A stretch of 64,000 bases of DNA from Pseudoleptotrichia goodfellowii (lineage in GTDB: Bacteria; Fusobacteriota; Fusobacteriia; Fusobacteriales; Leptotrichiaceae), in the NCBI RefSeq assembly GCF_007990505.1, contig NZ_AP019822.1, positions 1,116,001 through 1,180,000 on the forward strand, given 5' to 3'. The translations under genes and the position numbers were made by a program. Below are positions 33,997-45,533 of the stretch, piece by piece. Position 1 is the first letter of the stretch, and every line of letters begins with the position of its first letter. The notes below the pieces were generated by a model, which was given only the letters and a program-made list of their open reading frames with translations, did no database searches and was not told the DNA's origin.

Positions 33997-34287
33997 AAAT
34001 TTCCATTTTTCACTTTTAAAAATATATATTTTGTATGTGAAAATAATTAGTTATCATTTTTGTATATCTAATTCTAAAAATCTTTATATTATTGAAAAAT
34101 AACATTTTAAAAACATTAGTTTTTTGTTTTGTATTCATAAAATAGGGCTTTATATTAAATGTTAAATATGATAAAATTACAAAGATAAATAAAAAATATA
34201 AATTCGGGACTGCTTAAAAAAGGAGTTATATTTTATTTTAATGGCTTAATTTTAAATGATGGATTATAGAAAGGAAATACAAAAAAG

Positions 34288-34824
34288 ATGAAAAATAATT
34301 TGAAAAAAATTGAAAAAACTTTAAGAACATTTGCCAAAAGATGTAAAAATATCAAATATACTAAAAGTTTGTTATTAACATTTCTTTTGGTAGGGACGTT
34401 ATCTTTTTCGGATACATTGACATCGCCTGAAGTTAAGAACACGGAAAATGTGATAAATCAGACAAAAAAAGAATTAAATACGTCAATAAATGACTTGCAT
34501 ATAGCATTTAAAAAGGCAAAAAGAGAAAATAACAGATTACTGAGAAATTCAAATTTAGAATTGATTCAGTTAATGGAACAGGGAGATCACGTAGTAAAAT
34601 CTCCATGGAGCAGCTGGCAATATGGAATGAATTATTTTTATAACAGTTCGAGAGGAACATATAAGGGAAGAGGGGATAAAGCTGAAAAATATCCCTATGA
34701 AGGTGTATTTGCAAGAAGCAATAACCTTTTTGAAAGAGCAGTTTCACCTTTAAGTGTTAATTATAAAAAGTTGCCGCAATCAACAATCCTTATTCGGCAT
34801 CTTCAAGTGCAAGAAAGGGACTGA
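34288..34824 (+). pseudogene. Autotransporter fragment 1: extended signal and N-terminus
   Basis: 178 residues in frame. It holds a basic start with 'LRTFAKRCKNIKYTKSLLLT', a hydrophobic signal core ending 'LSFSDT', a coiled-coil-like stretch, and 'SPWSSWQYGMNYFYNSSRGT'. The last 14 or so residues are out of frame after the first deletion, near 34783. Confidence 0.8.
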
Positions 34825-34877
34825 ACTCGGGATACGGAATAAGGAGTACAACACAAGCTCAGGAGCCGATACTTGAA

Positions 34878-36719
34878 TTGAAAGTAGATGCATCTATCAG
34901 ACCGAAATCTGTTGAACTGGATCCGGTACCTGCACCGACAGTTAGCATAGCAACACCAAGTTTAGATCCTTTAAATATTCCTGATATGGATCCGCCTTCA
35001 TTAAATGTACCTGAGCCTGCAACACCTGATTTTGCTCTTGATTTACCGGAACCAAATACAAAACCATTTGCAGATTTTTTATTTGATCGTGGAATGGTAA
35101 ACAGTTACGGTAAGACGGCACATATAGATCCTGACGGTTATGGAGCATGGAAAAAATTTGAAACATCAAAACACAATATAGGAAGCGGTGATAATAAGCC
35201 TTCATATGTCGGTGAAGATACAAGACCTAACTATAATGACGGAGATAACCATCAATTTTGGTCAGGTTTTAAACCTGATGCAAACGACAATGAAGGAAAA
35301 AACGGAACATTGGTAAATGAATCAGGAATAGATCAAAATACAAGAGGATGGAGATACAGTGAAGGAACTTTATATAGAAACGTTCCCAGATCACTGGCAG
35401 TTCTCTATTTTAATAACTCTGCTGTAAATAATTATGTAGAAAACGGAGTTAAGAAAAATGGTTTTCAGGTTAAAAACTTTAGAGTCTATGCAGCAGGAAA
35501 TGTCGGAGGAATAGGGAAAACTAACTGGAATAAAGATGGGGTAATAGGTATTCATACAGTATGGGATGGAACTTTAAATAATATACACGGCTATTTATAT
35601 GGAAGAGCAGTTTTCCTTTCAATGGAAACATGGCACGCAGGTAAGCTGGAATTTGAAAATACGACAGCAGATATAGTTAATTTAGGAAATGCAAATGCAG
35701 TACCTAATGAAAATACGATTTTCTATATCTATCCGGCAACTTATGAAACTATAACTACCCATAACTATTGGTCAGGTTCCTCTAAACAGCGTGGAGCATT
35801 TAAAGGAACAGTTGATGCGAACATTATTTCAAATAAAAACTCTGTTTACTCAACTTATGGAGCACAAGGGTCGTTTGATATAGACAGTAAAGGAACATAT
35901 AAACTGGAAGGTTCCGGAAATCTTGTTTATTCAGGGTTAGGATATACTCCTAACTATCAAAATCTGATAGGAGAAGGTACAAGTGATGTTTCGGGAGATG
36001 ACGGAAGAATTGTAGACAGAACTTTAGAAGGAATGACACCTTCTATAAAATTGACTAAGGCACCTGAATCTTACGGAGATGAAAATGTTATTTTACTCTT
36101 TAATAACAGAATAACATTAGATCCTGTAAATACTTATGATGCACCGAGACAAATGATAGGACAGAATAACCATGGTTGGAGACCCGGAGGTTCATCAAGC
36201 ACTATCGGAAATCCTGCAACAAGAAAAGCTAATTGGCAGAAATCAGGAGTAGGAATCTATCAAGGAGAAATAAGAGCAAATGCTATTATAGGAAATAAAC
36301 TTGCTATTGATAATAATGCGACAGAGCAAACTGCTTTAGGAGATTCCAAAGGCGATAAGAAATATGTAGAAAATAATATAGGAATATTTGCCAGATCAGG
36401 ACAAAGAGTTGGGATAGTTCCAAGTGAAGATTTAGGAGCAAAAGATGAAATGGCAGGAGTAGTTTTTGATAAGGATCCTGTGCACTCTTTGCAAGTAAAT
36501 GATGTAAATATTCATTTTGGAAAATATTCTAAAAACGGTATCATGATGGTTTCTCAAAAAGGTACTGTTTTAGATGTTGCTATGCCGACAAACCTTCATA
36601 CAGAAGAAGTTTATGATATGAAGCCTGATCCTGCTCAAACTTGGAAGAATATAAAAACATTGGATCCGAATAAAAAAGATAAAACAACAGTTCCGATTAT
36701 GAAGGAGCAACACCTTTAG
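34878..36719 (+). pseudogene. Autotransporter fragment 2: proline-rich segment and passenger
   Basis: The true frame resumes at about 34786, with an in-frame 'NPYSASSSARKGLNSGYG'-like continuation if one A is restored. A Pro-rich linker (about 34910-35060) precedes passenger sequence. It ends out of frame after the second lesion, near 36690. Confidence 0.8.
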
Positions 36720-36739
36720 CAACTGCAAAATACAAAGGG

Positions 36740-38179
36740 ATGAACAATGTAACCGTAAATCTTAAAAAAGATAATGTTGTTATCAGTATAAATGATCATC
36801 ATGCTCCGGTAACTTGGACTTCGACTTCAGGAACTTCGTCGGATATTAAAGATAAAATGAAGTTGGCTGCTTTTAACACAAATGGGCATAGATATAAGAT
36901 TTATTACACTAACTCGGAATTTAATTTGGATACTGATGTAAACTTAAATTCAAACAGCACAGATGCTTTTAATAACGTGGGATTGGCAAATGAGAAGTTT
37001 ACAATTTTAAACGGAAGAACAGTAAGTTCTATTGATGGAACGGGGCTTGCAATGGGCTCTTTAGCAACAGCAACAGACAATACTACTAATCAATACATTA
37101 ACAAAGGAATTGTCAATATAACAGGAGGAAACTTTGCGACTAAAGGAAGTCCTGCACTAAGTATTGCTTACGGAACAATAAATAATGAAAATGAAATTAT
37201 AGTTGACAGCGGAATAGGAGCATACGGAATTAACGGAAGTTCTTTACATAATAATACTAACGGAAAAATAAGTATAACAACAGAAGGAGCGGGACTTGCA
37301 GCCTTTGCTTCAGCTAAAAATTCTTTGCTACCTTACGAAACTGATAAAAAAATCAATGACGGTACAATAAATGTTGCAGGAGATAAATCTATAGGAATAT
37401 ATGCAGAAACTAATGAAGTTGCTTCTCATTCAGGAGTTCCTTATCCGTTAAATTCAAGACAAGGTTTAATAAAAAATAATAATAAAATTGTTATGACAGG
37501 AGATAAGGCTGTAGGTATTTTATCAAAAGGAAATACTGTTGAATTAAACGGAACAGGAAGTTCCGATATTACAGTCGGAACAAACGGAATAGGAGTATAT
37601 GCTGAAAATTCTTCTACTACTTTGTTAAGTGATTACGGTTTTGAAGTAAAAGATAACGGAACAGGAATATTCTTAAAGAACAGTTTTCTTATTCCTTCAG
37701 GAAAAACTGTGGAAATAAAATATACAGGTTCTACTACAGGAACAGGAGTAGGGTTGTTTTATAATGCAGGAGGAACAAATACAACTGATGTAAAACTAGT
37801 TAATGCGGTAAATTCTACAGGCGGAGTTGTCGGTTTATACGCAAGTAACGGAGGAGTTTTAACTAATAATGCTTCTGTTTCAGGCGATAACGGTTACGGA
37901 ATCATTATAGAAGGAACAGATATAGTAAATAACGGAACTGTTACTTTGAATAATCCGATTCCGGGAAATAAATCAAGTGTAGGACTTTATACAAGAGGTA
38001 TAAATGATATTACAAATACCGGAGATATTACAGTTGGTGGTAAGTCAGTAGGAATTTACGGAAAAAGTAATATAAATAACACAGGAAATATAAAAGTCGG
38101 AGATTCAGGAACAGGAATTTACAGTGAAAACGGAAATGTTAATCTGACAGCCGGAAGTATTACTGTAGGAAATCAGTAG
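36740..38179 (+). pseudogene. Autotransporter fragment 3: repeat-rich passenger
   Basis: Passenger with many short 'GIY.../NNG.I.V.G' beta-helix-like units. The reading frame actually resumes at about 36704 (G-A-T-P-L-A). It terminates at an in-frame TAG (38177-38179) after 'SITVGNQ'. Confidence 0.8.
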
Positions 38180-38221
38180 GCAACAGTATTATACACAAAA
38201 GGAATCGGAAGCATAATCGAA

Positions 38222-40687
38222 TTGAATGGAACAAGCCTTGATATAGGAAACGGTTCTTACGGAATTATAAATGACGGTACAGGAAACACTGTAAATTCAA
38301 GAAATACTGCACAAACTGTTAAAAACGATACAGTGTATATGTATTCCAAAGATGCAACAGGAAATATAAATAACTACACAAAATTAACAAGTACAGGAAA
38401 TGTAAATTACGGATTATACGGAGCAGGAGAAATCAATAACTATGCAGATATTGATTTTAAAACAGGATACGGAAATGTAGGAATATACAGCAGTATTGAT
38501 ATCAATACGGCTAACACTTCCCATACAAAAGCTGTAAATCATAACGGATATAAAATAGAAGTGGGAGATTCGTATATTGATCCTAACGGACATTCAGAAA
38601 ACAATAAATATGCTTTAGGTATGGCAGCGGGATATGCTCACAGTGCACAGGATAAAATTAATTTAAACAGTTCAAACCCTGCTGTAAGAAACAGAGTGCC
38701 GAGAGAAACAGTAGGTTTTGCAGTTAATAACGGAATTATTAATGTGAACGGAGAATACAGTGTCGGTATGTATGGGGCACATGCAGGGAGCAGAGTGGAA
38801 AATCACGGAACTATTAATTTGAATAAAAGTAATACAATAGGAATGTTCTTAGACACAGGAGCCTACGGATATAACTACGGAACTATTCAAAGTAACGGAA
38901 CAGGATTGAAAAATATTGTGGGAATTGTTGTAAGAAACGGAGCAACAATAGAAAATCACGGTACTATTCAAATAAATGCTTCAAATGCCCGTGGATTTAT
39001 TTCCAAAAGAGATGAAGGCGGACAAAATCCCGGAATTATTAAAAACTACGAAAATATAATAATTACAGGTCCGGGAGCAAAAGATGATGAATATCAGGCT
39101 AAAGAAGATCTGGGGAAATCAATGGGAGGAATTAAAATTGATGCTCCTGCAGGCTCTGAAACAGCTGTAATTACAGTTACTCCTCCAACTCCGGGAGTAG
39201 TCGTACAACCTGAATTAGTATCTAAAATACAGGGAGAAAGACTACCTGAAGTGTCTACAATCGGAATGTATATAGATACAATAACTCCGACAGCACCTAT
39301 TGCAGGAATGAATAATCTTTCGGGAGTTACTAATGCTGATTTGATTATCGGTACAGAAGCCGCAGAACATACAAACAGTAAATATATATTGGTGGATCCT
39401 TCATTGCTGAAACCTTATAATGATGCAATTCTTGCAAATTCTCAAATTGAAAGATGGAATATTTATTCGGGATCATTGACATGGATGGCAAGTATAGCAC
39501 AGGATCAAAGTAATAATTCTATAAAAAATGCTTACTTAGTGAAAGTACCTTATACTCAGTGGGCAGGAAAAGAAGCAACACCTGTAGAAGTAACAGATAC
39601 GTATAACTTCCTTAACGGATTGGAACAAAGATATAATATGAATGAGCTTTCTTCAAGAGAAAAAGCATTGTTCAATAAACTGAATAAAATAGGAAATAAT
39701 GAAGAAATATTGTTATTTCAGGCGACGGATGAAATGATGGGACATCAGTATGCAACAGTCCAACAAAGAATGGTATCTACAGGAAAAGCATTGGATAAAG
39801 AGTTCACACATTTAAGAAAAGAATGGGATAATAAGTCTAAACAATCGAACAAAATAAAAGTATTCGGAATGAGAGACGAATACAAAACAGATACTGCAGG
39901 AATAATAGACTACACAAGTAATGCTTACGGAGTGGCTTATGTTCATGAATATGAAACAATAAAACTTGGAAACAGTTCAGGATGGTATGCAGGAGTAGTA
40001 AACGATACATTCAAGTTTAAAGATATAGGAAGATCGAAAGAAAATACTACTATGTTGAAACTTGGAGTGTTTAAGTCGACTGCATTTGACCATAACGGAA
40101 GTTTGAACTGGACAATATCGGGAGAAGGTTATATAGCAAGAAGCGATATGCATAGAAAGTTCTTAATAGTAGATGAAATCTTTAATGCGAAATCAAGCTA
40201 CAACAGTTATGGAGCAGCAATCAAAAATGAGATTTCTAAAGAATTCAGAACAAGCGAAAGAACAAGTATAAAACCATATGGAAGTTTAAAACTTGAATAC
40301 GGAAGATTCAATACAATAAAGGAAAAAACAGGAGAAGTAAGACTTGAAGTAAAAGGAAATGATTATTACTCTATAAAACCTGAAGTAGGAATCGAATTCA
40401 AATATAAACAACTGATGGCAGTAAGAACGACATTTACTACTACATTAGGTTTAGGATATGAAAACGAGTTTGGAAAAGTAGGAGATGTTAAGAATAAAGG
40501 AAGAGTGGCGTATACAGATGCAGACTGGTTTAATATAAGAGGGGAAAAGGATGACAGAAGAGGAAACTTTAAAGCAGACTTGAACCTTGGAATAGAGAAC
40601 CAAAGATTCGAAGTAACATTGAATGCAGGATATGACACAAAAGGTAAAAATGTAAGAGGAGGATTAGGATTTAGAGTAATTTACTAA
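38222..40687 (+). pseudogene. Autotransporter fragment 4: end of passenger and beta-barrel
   Basis: Same frame as fragment 3, continuing directly after the TAG at 38177. About 540 residues of passenger are followed by a roughly 280-residue outer-membrane barrel, with alternating hydrophobic strands and a terminal '...GLGFRVIY'. The barrel itself is undamaged. Confidence 0.85.
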
Positions 40688-40693
40688 TCATGG

Positions 40694-40727
40694 AAAACTG
40701 GTAGAAATAAAATTCTATCAGTTTTTT
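40694..40727 (+). terminator. Terminator after the autotransporter
   Basis: AAAACTGGTAGAA pairs with TTCTATCAGTTTT (one G-T wobble) around a short loop, then a T-run. Confidence 0.85.
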
Positions 40728-40757
40728 ATTTTGGGACTACGATTGAAGTTTAAAATA

Positions 40758-40766
40758 TGCTATAAT
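40758..40766 (+). promoter_or_regulatory. Extended -10 promoter of the MFS gene
   Basis: TGC-TATAAT (40758-40766). It lies inside the 5' end of the longest ORF, so it supports the shorter start at 40812. Confidence 0.6.
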
Positions 40767-40811
40767 AAAATACAAAAAATTAAAATAGAAATTGGAGAAA
40801 TTGGTAGAAAT

Positions 40812-41978
40812 ATGAAAAAGTTTAATTACAGTTATGCCCTTTTGATTTTTATAGTGGCATTTAATCTAAGATTGGGAATATCGAGTGTTCCGCCTATTCA
40901 GTTAATAATACAGGAAAGTTTGAAGCTGTCTAATTTAGAAGTAAGTTTACTGACGGGAATGCCTGTTATATGTATGGGAATATTTGCTTTTCTTGTAGGA
41001 AAAGTGCAGGAAAAATACGGAATGAGAAAAAGTATATTTGCATTACTTTTAGTGTTGGGAATAGGGACTCTTGCGAGAGGTTTTGTAAATGATTATGTAT
41101 TTTTGCTTATAACTACTTTTTGCATAGGATTTTCCATTGCAATAATAGGTCCGTTGTTATCAGGATTTATAAAAAAAGAATTTCCTGATCACGGAAGTAT
41201 TCTTATAGGAATATACTCGTCAGCTATGGGAATAGGTTCTCTTGTCGTATCAAATACTACAAAAGGAATTACCGACTTGTGGAACTGGCAATGGGGATTG
41301 GCTGTATGGGGGATTATTTCAATAGCGGCAGGGATAGTATGGATTATATTTTCTCCTGAAGAAAGTACCGAAAATACTGAAAAAATCCATGTGAAAATAG
41401 ATTTTACGGACATTAATATCTGGAAAATGATAATGTTTTTCGGAGTACAGTCGGGTATATTTTACGGCTTTTCGGCATGGCTTATACCGTTTTTAAAAGA
41501 TAGAGGAATAAAAGAAGAATACACAATTTCCTTACTTACTTTTTATGTGGCGATGCAAATGGCATTCGGATTTATTATTCCCGTGCTGATGCACAAAATA
41601 GGAAGTGCAAGAAAATGGGGAACTTTCAGTGCAGGGTCCATGGCATTGGGCTCTTTGATACCTGTTTTATTTGAAACAAATATTATAACAGCTATAATAA
41701 TAATTACTCTCATGTCCATAGGACTTGGAGGCTCCTTCCCTATTGCGATGATATTGCCTCTGGAATATTCGGAAAATTCAGAAGAAGCAGGAGTTATAAC
41801 AGGAGTAGTTCAGGCGATCGGTTATGTACTTGGAGGTATTATGCCTTTAGTATTCGGATATGTAGTAGACAAGACGAAAAATTATGATAACCTGTTTTAC
41901 CAAATGGTAATAGGAAGTGTTATTTTAGTAATTATAGGAATGAGTAAAATACACAGAAAAAATGCGGTTAATCAATAG
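40812..41978 (+). CDS. MFS transporter, CynX/NimT-like
   Basis: A membrane protein of about 388 residues with 12 predicted helices from the major facilitator superfamily. The N-terminal 'FIVAFNLRLGISSVPPIQ' and 'SLLTGMPVICMGIFAFLVGK' match the CynX/NimT (cyanate/nitroimidazole) branch. Substrates of most members are unknown. The longest ORF starts at 40731, but that overlaps a promoter; translation from 40812 ('MKKFNYSYALL') fits membrane topology and the transcription start. It is followed 27 bp later by a large helicase gene. Confidence 0.85.
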   Translation: MKKFNYSYALLIFIVAFNLRLGISSVPPIQLIIQESLKLSNLEVSLLTGMPVICMGIFAFLVGKVQEKYGMRKSIFALLLVLGIGTLARGFVNDYVFLLITTFCIGFSIAIIGPLLSGFIKKEFPDHGSILIGIYSSAMGIGSLVVSNTTKGITDLWNWQWGLAVWGIISIAAGIVWIIFSPEESTENTEKIHVKIDFTDINIWKMIMFFGVQSGIFYGFSAWLIPFLKDRGIKEEYTISLLTFYVAMQMAFGFIIPVLMHKIGSARKWGTFSAGSMALGSLIPVLFETNIITAIIIITLMSIGLGGSFPIAMILPLEYSENSEEAGVITGVVQAIGYVLGGIMPLVFGYVVDKTKNYDNLFYQMVIGSVILVIIGMSKIHRKNAVNQ

Positions 41979-42005
41979 ATGTTATTTTAAAAATATGGAG
42001 GAAAT

Positions 42006-45000
42006 ATGAACATTGATTTTTTAAATTTATTATCAGAAAAACTGAATGTGGGCTCAATGAGAAGTATCTACTTGAGTGCAATGCCCGGAAGATATAGGGC
42101 AAGAATGGATTTGTCGGAACTGGATAAAATAAACAGTAATTTTTCCAAAGTTTTTTTTGAAAATTTATTCAGCAAAGATACTTTTAATGTAAAGATTAAA
42201 TTGACCAATGATGAGAAAAATGAAACTGTTGAAAGAAAAATACAATATCTGTTCAATGAAAATATGAATATGTTCAGAGAAGAAGGGATCAGCAGTTTTG
42301 CGTTAGGTTATCCTATTCTTGTAAAGCAGAATAATAAAACAAAATCAGTGATGAAATCTCCTTTATTTATATGGAAACTCGATATAAAAAGATCAAAAAC
42401 GGATATGAATGAATTTATCATTTCAAGAGAAGAAAATTCTGAAGTTGAAATTAATAAAGTTTTGCTTATACAACTTCTTTCCGATGATAAAATAAGTCTG
42501 TCTGATGTTTATTCGGACGAAATTGAAGAAAATGAGAAATCTGTATTGACTTTTGAAGAAATAAAAAAAATAATCGAAAAAATAAATGAAAAGCTGAAAA
42601 TAGACTTTTCGGAAGAATTCAAACTGGAAAAATTTCCTGAAAAAGCCGAGGAGATTGATAAAAAAGGGATAGAAAAACCTTTTATATTTTATGGAGGAAT
42701 ATTGGGGCTTTTTAAAAGACAGAACGAGGGGATAATTCAGGATTTTAACGATTTGAGAGAAAATTTCAATAAATTCAAGTTTAATGTATCCGACAGAGAT
42801 GATTTTCAGATGACAAATAAAAACAGCTCGGTTTCAACAGATCCGAGTCAGCAGAATGTTGTGGAAACTCTTACAAATACCCAGTATAAGATAATACAGG
42901 GACCTCCGGGAACGGGAAAAAGTCAAACTTTGACTGCGATTATAACAAATGCTCTTGAAAATGGTGCAAATATACTGGTCGTATGTGAGAAAAAGACTGC
43001 CCTTGATGTTATTTACGAAAAACTGGCAGAGTTGGGACTGGGGGATTTGACAGCAATGCTCAATGATCCTGCTGCAGACAGAAAAGCTATAGTTAAAAGA
43101 GTAAGAGATTTGGAAGAAAAATTCCCTAAAACAGAGCAGTACGATGAGCAGAAATATGAATATACTGTCAACAGCTATAAAGATCTGAAAAATAAATATA
43201 ACGAACATCAGAATTTACTGAAAAAACCTTTAAAATCAGATGATTCTTCCAGTATAAACGATACCGCAATAAAATATCTGGAAGATAAAAACTATAGTGA
43301 TTATTACTATGTGGACACGACAAAGAACGACATAAACAGTATTTATAAAATTTTGGACAGAATAGATAATCTTTTGTCAAAAATAGGTAATATTTCCAAT
43401 ATTCAGAAATTTGAAAATATTTATAACGAGAAATTAGGGCAAATTTCTTCTTATGAAATATTTTTCAGTGAAACGTCGGACACTTTGGAAAATCTTAAAA
43501 AGTTGATTTCTATTGTGGAGCAGAATTTAGAAAAATACGGTGATGAATTTAAAAATTCATACGGAGCAAATAAACTTAAAGTATCTGTATTTTCTATATT
43601 CAATGCCAAAATAAGAGAAATAAAAAATGCATGGAATGATATTTATTCGGATTCACAAAAAGTCCGAAATTATAACGGAAAATATATAAATAAAAGATTT
43701 TCGGAGCATGATTACGGAGTTTATTTAAAGGAACTGAAAGAGTTTTCGGACATGCTGAATGAAATAATAAATAACAGAAAAGAATTCATAAGTTTTATAG
43801 ACGAAAAGAAAAATGACAGTATTTCCAAAGAAGATGAAGCATTTATAAATAACTTTATAAAATATTCGGAAGAAAAAGGGATAAATGATAAGCCTGAATT
43901 TTTAACAACATCTTATTATTATTCGTTATTACAGAATAGCGATTTGAAAAATCAAAGATACAAAGATTTCGGAATAAATATACCGAAATTAATCGAAAAT
44001 GATAAATATATTACTGAAAATCAAAGATACAGAATTAAAAAATACTGGAATGATATAAGAAAAAGAGCATTGAGCAATATGGGAACAGGCGAAAATATAA
44101 AAATGCTTTATAATTTGAGAAAAAATGCCAAATATGGAAAAATCAATACACTGAGAGAAATAGTGGCAACGAATGTTAATTTTTTCAAAGATATGTTTCC
44201 GATAATTATGACTGATCCGAATACATGCAGTGCTGTTTTCCCTTTACAGGAAGGAATTTTCGATCTGGTTGTTTTTGATGAAGCGAGTCAGTTGAAACTC
44301 GAAGAAGTCTTACCTTCAATGATGAGAGGAAAATATAAGATTGTTTCAGGGGATATTCATCAAATGCCGCCTTCAAATTATTTCGGGGCGGAAACGGAAC
44401 AGACCGGATTGACAGAAAATAAAGAAATAGACGAAGAAACGTTGTTTTTGTCGGATAGTAAATCTTTGCTTGATTATGTAAATAATTTAAAAGATGACGT
44501 TATTATGTCGTATTTGGATTTTCATTACAGATCAAAGCATCCTAAACTGATTAATTTTTCCAATGCTGCTTTTTATGAATCAAGACTCGTTCCGATGCCT
44601 GAAAAAAAAGAATACATTCCGATAGAATATTTTAAAGTGGACGGAATATATAAGGCAAGAAAAAATGATGACGAAGCTGATAAAATTGTAGAATATATAT
44701 TCGGAGAGAAAGTACTTATAGACGGGAAATTGCCGAGTGTAGGAATTGTTACGTTAAATCTGGAACAGAAAAATAACATAGTCAATAAAATAAACAACTA
44801 TCTGAGAAAAAATGATAATGAAGAAACGAAAAACAGATATAATCAGCTTCTTGAAAATAATATGTTTGTCAAAAATCTGGAAAATGTTCAGGGAGATGAA
44901 AGGGATATAATGCTCCTTTCGACTACTTTCGGTAAAAGTGAAGAAGGTAAATTTATTCAAAATTTCGGACCGTTGAATAATCAGAATAAAGGGTATAAAC

Positions 45001-45518
45001 TGCTGAACGTGCTTATAACAAGAGCAAAATACAGATTTTCCGTGTTTACTTCCATTCCTGATGAAAACATAAACAGTTGGGAAAATGAAGTTATTAAAAA
45101 TGGAAATAACGGAAGAGGAATATTTTACGCATATCTTGCTTATGCAAAAGCCGTTTCTGAAAATGACAGAGAAGCGGAAAGCAGAATTTTGGAAGTTTTA
45201 TCGGGAGATAAAATGAAAAATACAAATATTCTTTATGAAAAAATAGAAGATACAGATAAAAAAATTATTGAGATTATAAAAAATGAAATAAAAGTCGGAG
45301 AAAATGATGAAATAGTGAAAAACTATAAAATCGGAGGATTTACTCTGGAGTATGCAGTTAAAGATAAAAATGATGAAAAAGCAAAAATACTTATAGATTT
45401 GAACAGTGTAAATAATTTTTCAGGGAATACCGCTTATAAATCAATAATTTACAGAAAAAATATGTTTGAAAATATGGGATACGAGTATAAGTTGCTTGAT
45501 ATGGCAAGTTATATATAA
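42006..45518 (+). CDS. Large superfamily 1 (Upf1/DNA2-like) helicase
   Basis: A 1,170-residue protein with a split SF1B helicase core. Walker A is 'IIQGPPGTGKSQTLTA' (299-306) and Walker B 'VVFDEASQLKLEE' (about 758). Motif III is 'IVSGDIHQMPPSNYF', motif IV 'YLDFHYRSKHPKL', and the end motifs are 'LENVQGDERDIMLLSTTFGK' and 'NVLITRAKYRF'. Between the two RecA-like halves is a coiled-coil-rich insert of about 400 residues. The last 100 residues ('YRKNMFENMGYEYKLLDMASY') resemble the restriction-endonuclease-fold tail of DUF4011/AAA_11-type helicases, but without clear catalytic residues. Relatives act in repair or phage defence; role here is unknown. The start follows GGAGG. Confidence 0.82.
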   Translation: MNIDFLNLLSEKLNVGSMRSIYLSAMPGRYRARMDLSELDKINSNFSKVFFENLFSKDTFNVKIKLTNDEKNETVERKIQYLFNENMNMFREEGISSFALGYPILVKQNNKTKSVMKSPLFIWKLDIKRSKTDMNEFIISREENSEVEINKVLLIQLLSDDKISLSDVYSDEIEENEKSVLTFEEIKKIIEKINEKLKIDFSEEFKLEKFPEKAEEIDKKGIEKPFIFYGGILGLFKRQNEGIIQDFNDLRENFNKFKFNVSDRDDFQMTNKNSSVSTDPSQQNVVETLTNTQYKIIQGPPGTGKSQTLTAIITNALENGANILVVCEKKTALDVIYEKLAELGLGDLTAMLNDPAADRKAIVKRVRDLEEKFPKTEQYDEQKYEYTVNSYKDLKNKYNEHQNLLKKPLKSDDSSSINDTAIKYLEDKNYSDYYYVDTTKNDINSIYKILDRIDNLLSKIGNISNIQKFENIYNEKLGQISSYEIFFSETSDTLENLKKLISIVEQNLEKYGDEFKNSYGANKLKVSVFSIFNAKIREIKNAWNDIYSDSQKVRNYNGKYINKRFSEHDYGVYLKELKEFSDMLNEIINNRKEFISFIDEKKNDSISKEDEAFINNFIKYSEEKGINDKPEFLTTSYYYSLLQNSDLKNQRYKDFGINIPKLIENDKYITENQRYRIKKYWNDIRKRALSNMGTGENIKMLYNLRKNAKYGKINTLREIVATNVNFFKDMFPIIMTDPNTCSAVFPLQEGIFDLVVFDEASQLKLEEVLPSMMRGKYKIVSGDIHQMPPSNYFGAETEQTGLTENKEIDEETLFLSDSKSLLDYVNNLKDDVIMSYLDFHYRSKHPKLINFSNAAFYESRLVPMPEKKEYIPIEYFKVDGIYKARKNDDEADKIVEYIFGEKVLIDGKLPSVGIVTLNLEQKNNIVNKINNYLRKNDNEETKNRYNQLLENNMFVKNLENVQGDERDIMLLSTTFGKSEEGKFIQNFGPLNNQNKGYKLLNVLITRAKYRFSVFTSIPDENINSWENEVIKNGNNGRGIFYAYLAYAKAVSENDREAESRILEVLSGDKMKNTNILYEKIEDTDKKIIEIIKNEIKVGENDEIVKNYKIGGFTLEYAVKDKNDEKAKILIDLNSVNNFSGNTAYKSIIYRKNMFENMGYEYKLLDMASYI

Positions 45519-45533
45519 TTCGGAGGTTTTTAT

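Larger units (their letters stand above)
34288..40687 (+). pseudogene. Giant autotransporter adhesin gene, disrupted by two frameshifts and one stop
   Basis: Read through its lesions this is one type V autotransporter of roughly 2,130 residues: an extended signal region, a proline-rich segment, a long Gly/Asn-rich passenger of 'GIY...NNG...I.VG' repeats and a C-terminal beta-barrel ending in aromatic 'GFRVIY'. The frame is lost near 34783, where restoring one A (ACAATCC to ACAAATCC) continues the protein. It is lost again near 36690, where restoring one T (GTTCC to GTTTCC) does so. At 38177-38179 CAG-TAG interrupts the same frame, most simply CAG-CAG with a C-to-T change. Intact relatives would be surface adhesins. 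Three independent lesions argue for decay; assembly errors could explain the frameshifts but less easily the stop. Confidence 0.85.

Noticed and set aside
40731-40811. N-terminal extension of the MFS protein
   Set aside because: It contains an extended -10 promoter, and the extra residues do not fit a first transmembrane helix.
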